From contig NW_026971773.1 in the NCBI RefSeq assembly GCF_026151205.1, positions 1-64,000 on the forward strand: a stretch of DNA of 64,000 nucleotides, read 5' to 3'. The position numbers and the translations under genes are program-made. Under the pieces are notes generated by a model. It had not been told where the DNA came from and did not search any database. It saw only the letters and a list, made by a program, of their open reading frames with translations. The stretch is from Bolinopsis microptera (taxonomy: Eukaryota > Ctenophora > Tentaculata > Lobata > Bolinopsidae). This document shows, piece after piece, positions 1-11,900 of the stretch (the stretch's first letter is position 1; each line of letters starts with the position of its first letter).

Positions 1-2811
1 ACAGCTTAAAAAGTTTAACCGGGTCAATCCTACCGGGGAACTTTACTTACCAAGCTTCTGACGCCCCAAGAATTTTAACAGGCGGTCAATCCCCACTCAG
101 GGAATTTAACTTCCAAGCTTTAGACAGCCTTAAGAATTTTAACACTGGTAAACCTCCATGGGGGAAACTTACAAAACAAGCTTTAGAATCTAAAAAGTTT
201 AACAGCGGGTCAATCCCCATCGGGGAACTTTAATTTTCCCAATTTCTAGAAGTCCTTAAAAAGTTTAAAGGCTGTCCATCCCCCACTCGGAACAAAATTC
301 CCAACTTCTGACAGTCCCTAAAAGTTTAACGCTGGTCAATCCTCCACTCGGGGAATTTTATTACCAGCTTCTAGCAGTCCTTAAGAAGTTTAAACTGGTA
401 AATCCCCACTCGGGGAAACTTTATTACCAATTTAACAGTCCTTAAAAATTTAACAGCGGTCAATCCCCACCAGGGAACAAAACTTACAACTTCTGACAGC
501 CCCTTAAAAAGTTTAACAGCGCAACCCTCCCTCAGGAATTTTACTTACCAACTTTAACAGCCCTTTTAAGAATTTTAAAGGGCGGGCATATCCAGCCACT
601 CAGGGAACTTTACTTACCAAGCTTCTAGAGAGGCCTTAAGAGTTTATACAGGCTGGTCAATCCTCCACTCAGGAAACTTTTCTTACCAAGCATCTAGACA
701 GTCCTTAAGAAGTTTAACAGGCATGGTCTATCCTCCACTCAGAGAACTTTATTAACAAGCTGTCTAGACAGTCCTTAAGAAGTTTACGGGGGCTGGTCAT
801 CCGCCACTTAGGGAACTTTACTTACCAAGCTTCTAGACAGTCCTTAAGAAGTTAACAGGCTGGTCAATCTCCACTCAGGGATTTTACGTACTCATAGCTT
901 CTAGACAGTAGCCAGTCCTTAAGAAGTTTTAACAGGCTGGTCTATCCTCCACTCAGAGACTTTACTTACCAAGCTTCTAGACAGTAGTCCTTAACGAAGT
1001 TTAACTGGCTGGTCAATCCTCTCAGGGACTTTACTTACCAAGCTTCTTGACAGTCTTAAGAAGTTGAACAGGCCTGGTCAATTCCTACCACTCAGGGAAC
1101 TTTACTTACCAAGCTTCTAGACAGTCCTTAAGAAGTTTAACAGGCTGGTCAATCCTCCACTCAGGGAACTTTACTTACCAAGCTTCTAGACAGTCCTTAA
1201 GAAGTTTAACAGGCTGGTCAATCCTCCACTCAGAGAACTTTACTTACCAAGCTTCTAGACAGTCCTTAAGAAGTTTAACAGGCTGGTCAATCCTCCACTC
1301 AGGGAACTTTACTTACCAAGCTTCTAGACAGTCCTTAAGAAGTTTAACAGGCTGGTCAATCCTCCACTCAGGGAACTTTACTTACCAAGCTTCTAGACAG
1401 TCCTTAAGAAGTTTAACAGGCTGGTCAATCCTCCACTCAGGGAACTTTACTTACCAAGCTTCTAGACAGTCCTTAAGAAGTTTAACAGGCTGGTCAATCC
1501 TCCACTTTACTTACCAAGCTTCTAGACAGTCCTTAAGAAGTTTAACAGGCTGGTCAATCCTCCACTTTACTTACCAAGCTTCTAGACAGTCCTTAAGAAG
1601 TTTAACAGGCTGGTCAATCCTCCACTCAGGGAACTTTACTTACCAAGCTTCTAGACAGTCCTTAAGAAGTTTAACAGGCTGGTCAATCCTCCACTCAGGG
1701 AACTTTACTTACCAAGCTTCTAGACAGTCCTTAAGAAGTTTAACAGGCTGGTCAATCCTCCACTAGAACTTACTACCAAGCTTCTAGACAGTCCTTAAGA
1801 AGTTTAACAGGCTGGTCAATCCTCCACTCAGGGAACTTTACTTACCAAGCTTCTAGACAGTCCTTAAGAAGTTTAACAGGCTGGTCAATCCTCCACTCAG
1901 GGAACTTTACTTACCAAGCTTCTAGACAGTCCTTAAGAAGTTTAACAGGCTGGTCAATCCTCCACTCAGGGAACTTTACTTACCAAGCTTCTAGACAGTC
2001 CTTAAGAAGTTTAACAGGCTGGTCAATCCTCCACTCAGGGAACTTTACTTACCAAGCTTCTAGACAGTCCTTAAGAAGTTTAACAGGCTGGTCAATCCTC
2101 CACTCAGGGAACTTTACTTACCAAGCTTCTAGACAGTCCTTAAGAAGTTTAACAGGCTGGTCAATCCTCCACTCAGGGAACTTTACTTACCAAGCTTCTA
2201 GACAGTCCTTAAGAAGTTTAACAGGCTGGTCAATCCTCCACTCAGGGAACTTTACTTACCAAGCTTCTAGACAGTCCTTAAGAAGTTTAACAGGCTGGTC
2301 AATCCTCCACTCAGGGAACTTTACTTACCAAGCTTCTAGGCAGTCCTTAAGAAGTTTAACAGGCTGGTCAATCCTCCACTCAGGGAACTTTACTTACCAA
2401 GCTTCTAGACAGTCCTTAAGAAGTTTAACAGGCTGGTCAATCCTCCACTCAGGGAACTTTACTTACCAAGCTTCTAGGCAGTCCTTAAGAAGTTTAACAG
2501 GCTGGTCAATCCTCCACTCAGGGAACTTTACTTACCAAGCTTCTAGACAGTCCTTAAGAAGTTTAACAGGCTGGTCAATCCTCCACTCAGAGAACTTTAC
2601 TTACCAAGCTTCTAGACAGTCCTTAAGAAGTTTAACAGGCTGGTCAATCCTCCACTCAGGGAACTTTACTTACCAAGCTTCTAGACAGTCCTTAAGAAGT
2701 TTAACAGGCTGGTCAATCCTCCACTCAGGGAACTTTACTTACCAAGCTTCTAGACAGTCCTTAAGAAGTTTAACAGGCTGGTCAATCCTCCACTCAGAGA
2801 ACTTTACTTAC
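1..2811 (-). repeat. 69-bp minisatellite built from the 3' end and donor of exon 2812-2963
   Basis: About 40 copies. The minus-strand unit is TTCCCTGAGTGGAGGATTG, ACCAGCCTGTTAAACTTC, TTAAGGACTGTCTAGAAGC, TTG|GTAAGTAAAG: about 55 nt of exon plus the full consensus donor and the first intron bases. Copies from 1100 to 2811 are almost identical, with a few short units (about 1503-1560) and GAGAG variants. Copies from 1 to about 1100 are increasingly full of small indels, probably unpolished consensus. Confidence 0.95.
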
Positions 2812-2963
2812 CAAGCTTCTAGACAGTCCTTAAGAAGTTTAACAGGCTGGTCAATCCTCCACTCAGGGAACTTTACTTCGTTACACAGATTACGGAGATA
2901 GTAGATAGAACAGAACAACTCTCTCTCAAGGGGCTCGTACCCGATAGGGGGGATAGGCATGTA
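2812..2963 (-). CDS. DNAJC13: DNAJC13 exon ([12 protein letters not shown]), origin of the 69-bp array
   Basis: The exon is 152 bp, phase 0 to 2, encoding [51 protein letters not shown] (human [51 protein letters not shown], recalled). The acceptor is CCCCCTCAG|TAC and the donor GAAGCTTG|GTAAGT. Its last 55 nt or so are the unit of the adjacent array. Confidence 0.96.
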
Positions 2964-5900
2964 CTGAGGGGGGAGATTACGTGTCAACTGTACAATCATA
3001 TAACTGACACGTGCGCGCGCGCCATCAAAATGATCACGGGAAATAATCACGTGACCTGACAGCGTGAGAAACTCAACATATTTAATAATAAATAAGTATG
3101 TATTTATATACATATATATATATATATTGATTATAATATAAGTATGTATATTGAAGAGACCTGATAAAGTGCGCGAGTATTGCACATGAGCCTTGGTTTG
3201 AAGTCTCCTAAGTGAACAGCTATCTTCTGTATCATAGTCCGTCTCATCTCACTCATCCAGATAGCTTCAGGCGTGTCAAACTCCCCCAGGTAGATTTCAC
3301 TGAACTTAGCAGGACCGTGGTTCTCTAGGAAGTAGATCATCGCCTGAAGAAACATATTGTGTGATTATAGTGTGAGACATATTGTGTGATTATATTTATA
3401 GTTGTAGCATCCTGCATAACTCTTGTAATCTAGCCTAAGATAGGTTCTAGCTGAAAACATTAGAAAGGTATTTATCTAGATATCTCATAGATTTTCAAAG
3501 TACATAGTTATGTGTGAACAACATTGAAACAGAATAATGTGCTTATATTGCAGCAACCCTAACTAACTCACACCGGGAAGAGAGAGCCCCCAACTTCCTT
3601 ATATGGGCATCACGTGGTTAATTATTACCTTATATGGTAATGTAACTATAGCAACAATACCTTATGGTAGTGTTCCTATGGCAATTAAACTCACGCTAGG
3701 CAGCAGAGGAGAGAGAATACTGTTGATGGCAGTGTCAGCACTGTCACCCTGTCTGAAAGCTTGTCTCAAGTGCGTGTTCTGAAGGAACGTTGCTATAGGC
3801 TTCACGTTGCTTCCTGCGGATAAACACGTAGTTTTTAAGGAGTTTTTTTGGTTCGTCGACACTTTTGGATACAGGATCTTTATAAACAAAACATAAAGTA
3901 CACAAGACTTTTGAAACAGCCTAGCCTGTATGTTTAAAAATTAATCTTACCTGTGTACATGAGGATGAAATAGAACACTCCAGTCTGATAAAGTCGCGGG
4001 AGAGCTGGGTTATCTGCCATTATGTTATCTAGCAGTATTGCCACCTGGTGACATTTATGTTATCTAGCAGTATTGCCACCTGGTTACATTTATGTTATCT
4101 AGCGGTATTGGCACCTGGTTACATTTATGTTAACTAGCGGTATTGGCACCTGGTTACATCTATGTTATCTAGCAGTATTGCCACCTGATTACATTTATTT
4201 TATCTAGCAGTATTGCCGCCTGGTGACATTTATGTTATCTAGCAGTATTGACACCTGATTACATTTATGTTATCTAGCAGTATTGCCACTTGGTTACATT
4301 TATGTTATCTAGCCGTATTGGCAAGTTAGTCAAGAAAAGCAGCAAGCTAGACGATAATAACTGGGCAGTTAGAGTAGCTACTGATCTTGAGGAAGCAGCG
4401 AGCAAAGGTCAGCAGCGTGAGGTATGGGCAAAGATCAAGAAGATCTCTGGTAAGAACAAGAAGCCTCAAGCATATTGTGTCCGGGAAAAGGACGGTAGGA
4501 AGATCACGGATCCCCAACAGCAGAGGGATAGGTGGAAGGAGCACTTTACTGAACTTCTGAACCCTCCATTATCAAGTGTCAACCTTGCCGACCTTGATAC
4601 AGTACCACCCCAACCCCACTTTAACTCTCTCTCTTGTTCGGATGGACCACCCACCAGAGACGAGATTAGTTATTCCCTGACAAAGCTTAAGAACAACAAA
4701 AGCCCAGGAGTGGACGGGATAACTAACGAGCAACTGAAGTATGGTGCGAGTGCTCTAGTTGATCAACTAGAGTGTCTATTCAAGAAAGTGTGGGAAGAAG
4801 AGACTGTTCCTGAAGATTGGTTAAAGGGTGTGATCATTGTTATTGGGAAGAAAGGAGACACTTCAGTCTGCGGGAACAACAGAGGGATCACCTTAAGGTC
4901 TACAGCATCTAAGCTTTTTCAGATGATTCTTCTTAAGCGGTTACATGCTGGTATGGAGTGTCTTCTCAGGGAGAATCAGTGCGGATTTAGACAGAACCGC
5001 TCATGTATTGATCAGATTTATTCTCTCCGAACTATTATTCATAACTGTCTTGAGTTTAACATTCCTCTTTACATTAATTTTGTCGATTTCAAGGCAGCGT
5101 TTGATTCTATCAGAAGGACTTTATTTGGTGCAGTATGAGACACTATGGGCTGCCTGAAAAATATGTCAGAATATTTCAGTCATTTTTTGGGGGTACCATG
5201 AGTGCCGTGAGGGTTAATGGGGAGCTGACAGACTGGTTTGATGTTAACTCAGGCACAGGTCAGGGTGACATTCAAGCACCTCCTGTCTTTAATTTCTGCC
5301 TAAACTTTTCTGCATTTCTGGCTGAGACCAACAAGATCATCAGTCAAGGCGCAGTGCTGCAGAAAGAGATGAAGACGGTCGAGGAAAAGGTCATTCTGGA
5401 CACCGATTATGCTGATGACATGGCTATTATGGACAACTCAGGGGAAGGCCTACAGGAGTAAACTGACCTATTAGTTCATTACAGCTCCTACGCTGGGCTC
5501 AGAATAAATGCAAAGAAGACCCAATGCATGGCTGTAAGCAAGTGCGCCTCCCAGCGACCTTTCATCAAGGATGATTGTATTGAGCTGTCGGTTGAGGGTG
5601 AACCCGTCGAGCAGGTTAGCAACTTTGTCTACCTGGGTGCAACTATCAGTGGGGATGGGACAATCAACAGAGACCTGGATGTCCGTATCCAGAAGGCTAA
5701 TGGCGCCTTTCATCAGCTCTGGAACATTTGGAATAGCAGAACTATAAAGACTCCAACCAAGATCAGATTTATATATTGATTTTGCATTTGTTGCGTTTTT
5801 GTTACTCCCTTATCAGCAAATTCCATTTGAGATAAGACGTACAACTCATCACAGTGTGTGTAGTGTATACTGGGCAGCTTTCGGATACTATACATTGTAC

Positions 5901-8900
5901 ATGCACAATTATGATTGAAAACTTTGATGAAAAGGTTCGGTTGGTCATTGGTGGTCTCATGGCGAATCCAAAAGCAGATGCACTTATGAAGTCTGTTCTC
6001 ACGGCCTATGATCCATCTAAGGACCGATCCAATAACAGAACTGTTCTTGGTGGTTCCAGATTTCAAGTACCAACACTTGACGCCTGTGCAAGCTTCTTTA
6101 AGATTGCGACAATTGATGATAATAGTCGAATCTACAGTAATAAGCTAGCTCTTGCTATGCGCATTATTCTTGAAATTGAAACCCTTTTTCCTACCATCTG
6201 TGGGCAGTGTGATGAAGAATATTGCAATAAGTTTGAGTCTCCAACTTCTCCTGTATTGCGTTGTTTCTTGTGCTTTCAAGGCTCTCACAGTTGCGAACAA
6301 ACCACTCAAGCTGCAGCTAATCTCCACAAGTCACCAACAGCGCTACCTCATGGTACTGTGTGGCTCTGCAAACTGTGCTTAACGCAAAATAATCCTGTGC
6401 CCAGCAAGCGTTCCAAATCAAATCGCCACCGATATCCTTCAACTGTTAGTGTAGCGGTTTCAACCCATCCTTCACAGACGGCAACTCTTAATGAAAATAA
6501 ACAGCCGGATATCGACGCAGATGAACTATCTAAGAAACTGGATGCAGTTCACCAGCAGCAGCAACAACCAACGGCTATCAAACCGAGTGAGGATGATACA
6601 ATCTGTGTTGACTACACAATGGGGAAATGCCCTCACGGAATAAGTGGACGGACTCTCCACCAGGGTAAAACTACATGCAGCAAGCTTCATCCTAAGCGCT
6701 GTAAAAAGTTTACACGTTTCGGCACTGATTCTAATGGGGGATGTAGTTTAGGTTCAGAGTGTCAGCTCTACCACCCAAAGCACTGCAAAAACTCGGTTCA
6801 ACACAAGCAGTGTTTTAAAGAACAATGCACTCTAGTTCATCTGGTGGGAACTAAGCGTGTGAAACCCTCCAAAGATAAAGATACTCGGAAGAAGGACGGC
6901 AAACATCCAGGTGGTGAGAGCCGTCCAGATCGGGGATCTTACAGGCGCACTGAGAGTACTTCTGCTGCCAACGAGCCTTCGGAAAAAACGACCGGCAACT
7001 CTCAACATTCAACCTCTTTTTTAGAGATACAGAACCTACTCAAAGTGATGCAGGCAAACTTTCAGTCGGAAATAATTTCCCTGAAGAATCAAATAGCAGG
7101 TCAAGAGTCGAAATTCAGCAGCTTCTTCCCAACTGCGAACCAGACGCCTCATGCTCAAATGTTCCCGCATCCGTTTCCAACTGTAAGCCAGATGACTCAC
7201 ACTCCAACTTTTCCACATCTGCCTCCAGCCCTGCAGCATCTGAATCCAACACCAGTTCCTCAATGGGCTCGATTTCATCAGCACTCTTGCTGAATGTGCA
7301 ATCCATTAAGGCCAGAGGGGGGGGGTAAAATTGGTTTTTCCGGTTTTCACATATTTGATCAGAGCTGCTGAAGACGAACAAGAAGAAAAAAACCGGACCG
7401 GAATCTGACCTTGCGTTTTTAAGATATCGCGCGCCAAATATTGAGGTTTACATGTAATTACATGTAAAACTTAAACTTAAACTGTAAAAAGTTAAAAGTC
7501 CCTTAGTTGAGAATACTGGCCACACCCAGAAGCTGAAACTTGGCACAGTTGTTCCTTGGGCTGTCACCCACAATTCTATTGTACAAAATTTTGATATTTG
7601 CCTCTGTTCTCGAAATATGAGGTTAACTTTACCCCAAATTCGACAATTTTTCGAAAAGTGTCGAATTTGGGGTAAAGTTAACCTCATATTTCGAGAACAG
7701 AGGCAAATATCAAAATTTTGTACAATAGAATTGTGGGTGACAGCCCAAGGAACAACTGTGCCAAGTTTCAGCTTCTGGGTGTGGCCAGTATTCTCAACTA
7801 AGGGACTTTTAACTTTTTACAGTTTAAGTTTAAGTTTTACATGTAATTACATGTAAACCTCAATATTTGGCGCGCGATATCTTAAAAACGCAAGGTCAGA
7901 TTTCGGTCCGGTTTTTTTCTTCTTGTTTGTCTTCAGCAGCTCTGATCAAATATGTGAAAACCGGAAAAACCAATTTTACCCCCCCCCCCCCCCTCTGGCC
8001 TTAACCCTAGTGCTCGCAGCTCAACCAGATGGAAAATCCCATACATCCGGAATAAAGTAGAGCAGAAATCTAAACATATTTCTGTTCCATTTATTGCCCT
8101 TACTGAAACATGGTTGAAACCTTATATCCACGATTCACAGTTAGATATTGAACATTATAATATCTCTAGATGTGATCGAAGTACTAGGGTAGGTGGTGGG
8201 GTCCTCCTTTATTCTCACGAAAGCCTCCCCATCACCAGCTCTCAGACATTTGATGATAAGATCTGTCAAGCATTACTTTGTAAATGTGAAACAGCAAAAA
8301 TGATCATATGTGTCCTTTATCGTCCTCCTGATGCCCCAATGGCCAGTTTCAAAGCATGTTTAGAGTATATGGCTGATTATATATCTGGACATGAATCATA
8401 TGAGACATGCCTCTTAGGAGACTACAACTTCCCTATGATTGATTGGAAATCCGGTGCAATTCTGTCTGGTGCATCGTCTGCTACAAATCAGTCGGCAGTT
8501 CTTCTCTTTGACTTCATGGCAGACAACTTCCTCAGTCAGTATATTCTGGAACCTACTAGGCTGAACAACTGCCTTGATCTTTTTCTCTCCAATGCTCCTA
8601 ATCTTGTGACACACGTTTCGGTGACTGATACACCTTTGTCTGACCACAAGCTTCTTGAGATCTTTCTGTCACATAATCCATGTCGGTCAGATCCTTCCGT
8701 ACCCCCAGATTTCAGTGTTCCTTCGTTTCGGTCACTGGACTTCTACAAAGCAGATTATGACAAAATCAATCATCTCCTTGATTCTGTTAACTGGAGTGAA
8801 CTATGGGAACTTTGTGATCCTGAAGAATTTCCTGAACTGTTGAACCTTGTCCTTCTTCAGATATGTGAGATGGGGTGCCCAAGGAAAAAGGCATCTAGCA

Positions 8901-11900
8901 AAAGGCGAGGTTCACCGGTTAATACATTGTCTCGCAAGAAACGCAAATTAAAACTTCGGTTGCATTTGGCTGAACAAAATCCAGTCGCTACAACAGCTCA
9001 CTTGGAGTCACTTAGAAACCAGATTTCGAGTGTGTACGCTGACATGCGAGACGCTATAAACCACGACCTTAACTACCGTGAACAACAGGCGGTAGATAAA
9101 GTGCACAGCAATCCAAAATATTTCTACAGCTATGCTAAAAAGTTCTCTAAGCAGAAACGCAGTATTCCAATGCTTTTCAATGAAGCCAAGAGAACTTGCA
9201 CCAATCCTGAAGAGATTGCTAACATCCTCCAGCGTCAATTCAGCAGTGTATTCAGTGACCCTTCAGCCACCAACATCAATGATGCATTATTTCAGTCACC
9301 TTCTCTACAGAAGCCATTCATTGATGACATGTTGGCATTCTCGGTTGCTGATATAATGGAGGCTATTGATGAAATTAAGCCGGGTGCCGCTGCTGGGCCT
9401 GATGATCTTCCAGTCCTGCTTCTGAAGAAGTGCAAAGAAGCACTCTCCAAACCTATACACATGATTTGGCAGCATTCTATGTCTACAGGCACAGTGCCGA
9501 AGTTCTACAAGACATCAAACATTGCTCCACTTCACAAGAAAGGCAGTCGTGCTATTGCGGGAAACTACAGACCTGTGTCGTTAACTTCTCATGTCATTAA
9601 GATCTATGAGCGAGTTCTACGAAAACAGATGGTGGCCCACCTCGAAGAAAACAACCTTCTCAATAGCAAACAGCATGGCTTCCGATCGGGGAAAAGTTGT
9701 CTCACTCAGCTGCTTCATCATTTTGATGACATCATCGAGGCGTTATCAAATGGTGACGACATGGACGCTATATACTTGGATTATGCCAAGGCCTTTGATA
9801 AAGTAGATCATCAACTTCTTATCAAAAAACTGCAGCTATATGGTTTTCATCCCAAAATCATCATCTGGATCGAGTCATTTCTTACAAATAGAACTCAACA
9901 AGTTGTTGTAGATGGTCACATGTCTATCATTGCTCTTATTATGAGTGGTGTCCCCCAAGGAACAGTTTTAGGTCCCATACTGTTTTTAATATTCATTAAT
10001 GACATTGCTAGCTGCGTGTTGCATTCAACGTTAAGATGTTTCGCTGACGACACAAGAATTTGCAGATCCATCAGTGATTCACATAATGTTACTGAGCTTC
10101 AGTCTGATCTTGACAAAGTCACTGAGTGGTCATCAAGAAACAACATGGCACTACATGAGGATAAGTTTGAGTACATATGCCATCTTGCCAACAAACGTAA
10201 TCCTCTCTATGAGCTTCCTTTTGTCCATGAACAGTTCCAATACAGAACATCAACTGGTACTATACTCAGTCCTGTGGATCAGCTCCGTGATCTCGGTATA
10301 ACAGTATCCAGTGATACGTCCTGGACATCACACATACGATCTAGTTGTGATAAAGCGAGGAAGATGGCAGCATGGGTATTCAGTGTCTTCCACTCTCGCA
10401 ATACTGGTGTTATGTTAACACTATACAAGTCACTAGTCCGTAGCCACTTAGAGTATTGCTCTCCTCTGTGGAATCCGGCGAAAGTGTATGAAATTCAGGA
10501 GCTTGAAAGTGTACAAAGAACTTTCACTTCAAAGATCCATGGTTTACAGCATCTCCATTATTGGGATCGCCTAAAAACCCTGTCCCTCATGTCACTTCAG
10601 AGGCGCAGAGAACGTTACATTGTCATGCACATGTGGAAAATCCTACATGGTTTCACATCCAACGACCTTGAAGTACAGTTCACAGTAAATCCACGATTGG
10701 GTACCCTTGCTAAGGTTCCAGCTGTCCGTACAAAAAGCTCAGCTGCTCACCAGACTCTATATGAAACATCATTTGGTGTAATGGGTCCCAGACTCTGGAA
10801 CTGTATACCTTCGCACATACGTGCAGTCTCCAAACATGATGGCTTCAAGCATCATATGACGGCATTCATGCTTTCCTTGCCGGATAAACCGCCAATCCGG
10901 GGCTTCACATCACCGAACTCCAATTCTATACTGGACTGGCGTAACGATCGAGAGGCATCTTCTCTCTGGGGTGGTCAGCAACTCTGATGGCCTGTCGAGT
11001 TTCGACGAAGCAGATCAAAGGTATCAAAGGTAAGGTAGGATCTATAGGGCTGCTGTCCTCACCATCTTGTTGTATGGAGCTGAAGTCTGGAACACCACCA
11101 AAAAGCAGATGAAACGCTTCGAGGTTTTCCATCAAACCTCCTTGAGAAGGATCCTTAGGATTAAATGGTTCTTTCATGTGACCAACGACGAAGTTCTTAG
11201 GAGGGCTGGTATCAAATCTGTTGAGACTTTCATCAGTGCTGCCAGGCTACGTTGGTATGGACATGTAGTTAGAATGCCAGACTCTAGACTACCGAGGTTT
11301 CTGTTGAACTGGAAGCCAAATTATGGAAAGAGGTCAAGGGGCAGACCCCGTAAGAACTGGAAGTCCTGCGTACTCGAAGATGCTGCTAAGTTTACAGGTG
11401 TTGAAAACATCGACAACAACACGACAGAAACTTTGGCTACCAACCGAATACAGTGGAGACATATGTTACGCCGCCAACGCGATGTGTGTGATGCAGGCCA
11501 CTCCAACGACTAGGAGGAGACCTTACCATGTAACATGTAACATGTATGTATTGGCACCTGGTTACATTTATGTTATCTAGCGGTATTGCCACCTGGTTAC
11601 ATTTATGTTATCTAGCGGTATTGGCACCTGGTTACATTTATGTTATCTAGCAGTATTGACACCTGATTACATTTATGTTATCTAGCAGTATTGCCACCTG
11701 GTTATATTTATGTTATCTAGCAGTATTGACACCTGATTACATTTATGTTATCTAGCAGTATTGCCACCTGGTTACATTTATGTTATCTAGCAGTATTGAC
11801 ACCTGATTACATTTATGTTATCTAGCAGTATTGCCACCTGGTGACATTTATGTTAATTAGCGGTATTGGCACCTGGTTACATTTATATTATTTAGCAGTA

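Larger units (their letters stand above)
5774..11039 (+). mobile_element. Near full-length CR1/L2-like LINE (LINE B)
   Basis: Inserted into LINE A between TKIR and YRAAVLT codons; imperfect flanks ATTTATA (5767-5773) and ATCTATA (11040-11046) may be the target duplication. It has a short 5' UTR, an ORF1, and an endonuclease-RT ORF2 that overlaps the ORF1 end, and ends in an ATCAAAGGTATCAAAGGTAAGG tail. Apart from a palindromic MITE in ORF2 (7310-8000) no coding defect is evident, so it is recent. Confidence 0.88.
4324..11547 (+). mobile_element. 5'-truncated RTE-like LINE (LINE A), interrupted by LINE B
   Basis: The 9-bp target duplication GTATTGGCA is at 4315-4323 and 11548-11556, taken from the 35-bp array. 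LINE A begins inside its ORF and runs 4324-5773, then resumes at 11047 after LINE B. The 3' end has ATGTAAC-type short repeats (TAACATGTAACATGTA). The RT contains [40 protein letters not shown] and the catalytic YADDMAI; the C-terminal part (11067-11513) carries [17 protein letters not shown]-like and [12 protein letters not shown] motifs. Defects: a frameshift near 5130 and an in-frame stop at 5459-5461. Confidence 0.9.

Noticed and set aside
1-2880. CRISPR-like array or centromeric satellite
   Set aside because: Units are directly adjacent without spacers and match the end of the neighbouring exon; the context is an animal gene intron.
7448-7856. Two identical 79-residue proteins on opposite strands
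   Set aside because: They are mirror frames of one palindromic MITE.
7306-8004. Virus-like Polinton or LTR remnant at the TTAA site
   Set aside because: Only a 691-bp non-coding palindrome with a 4-bp TTAA duplication is present; no capsid, integrase or LTR features.
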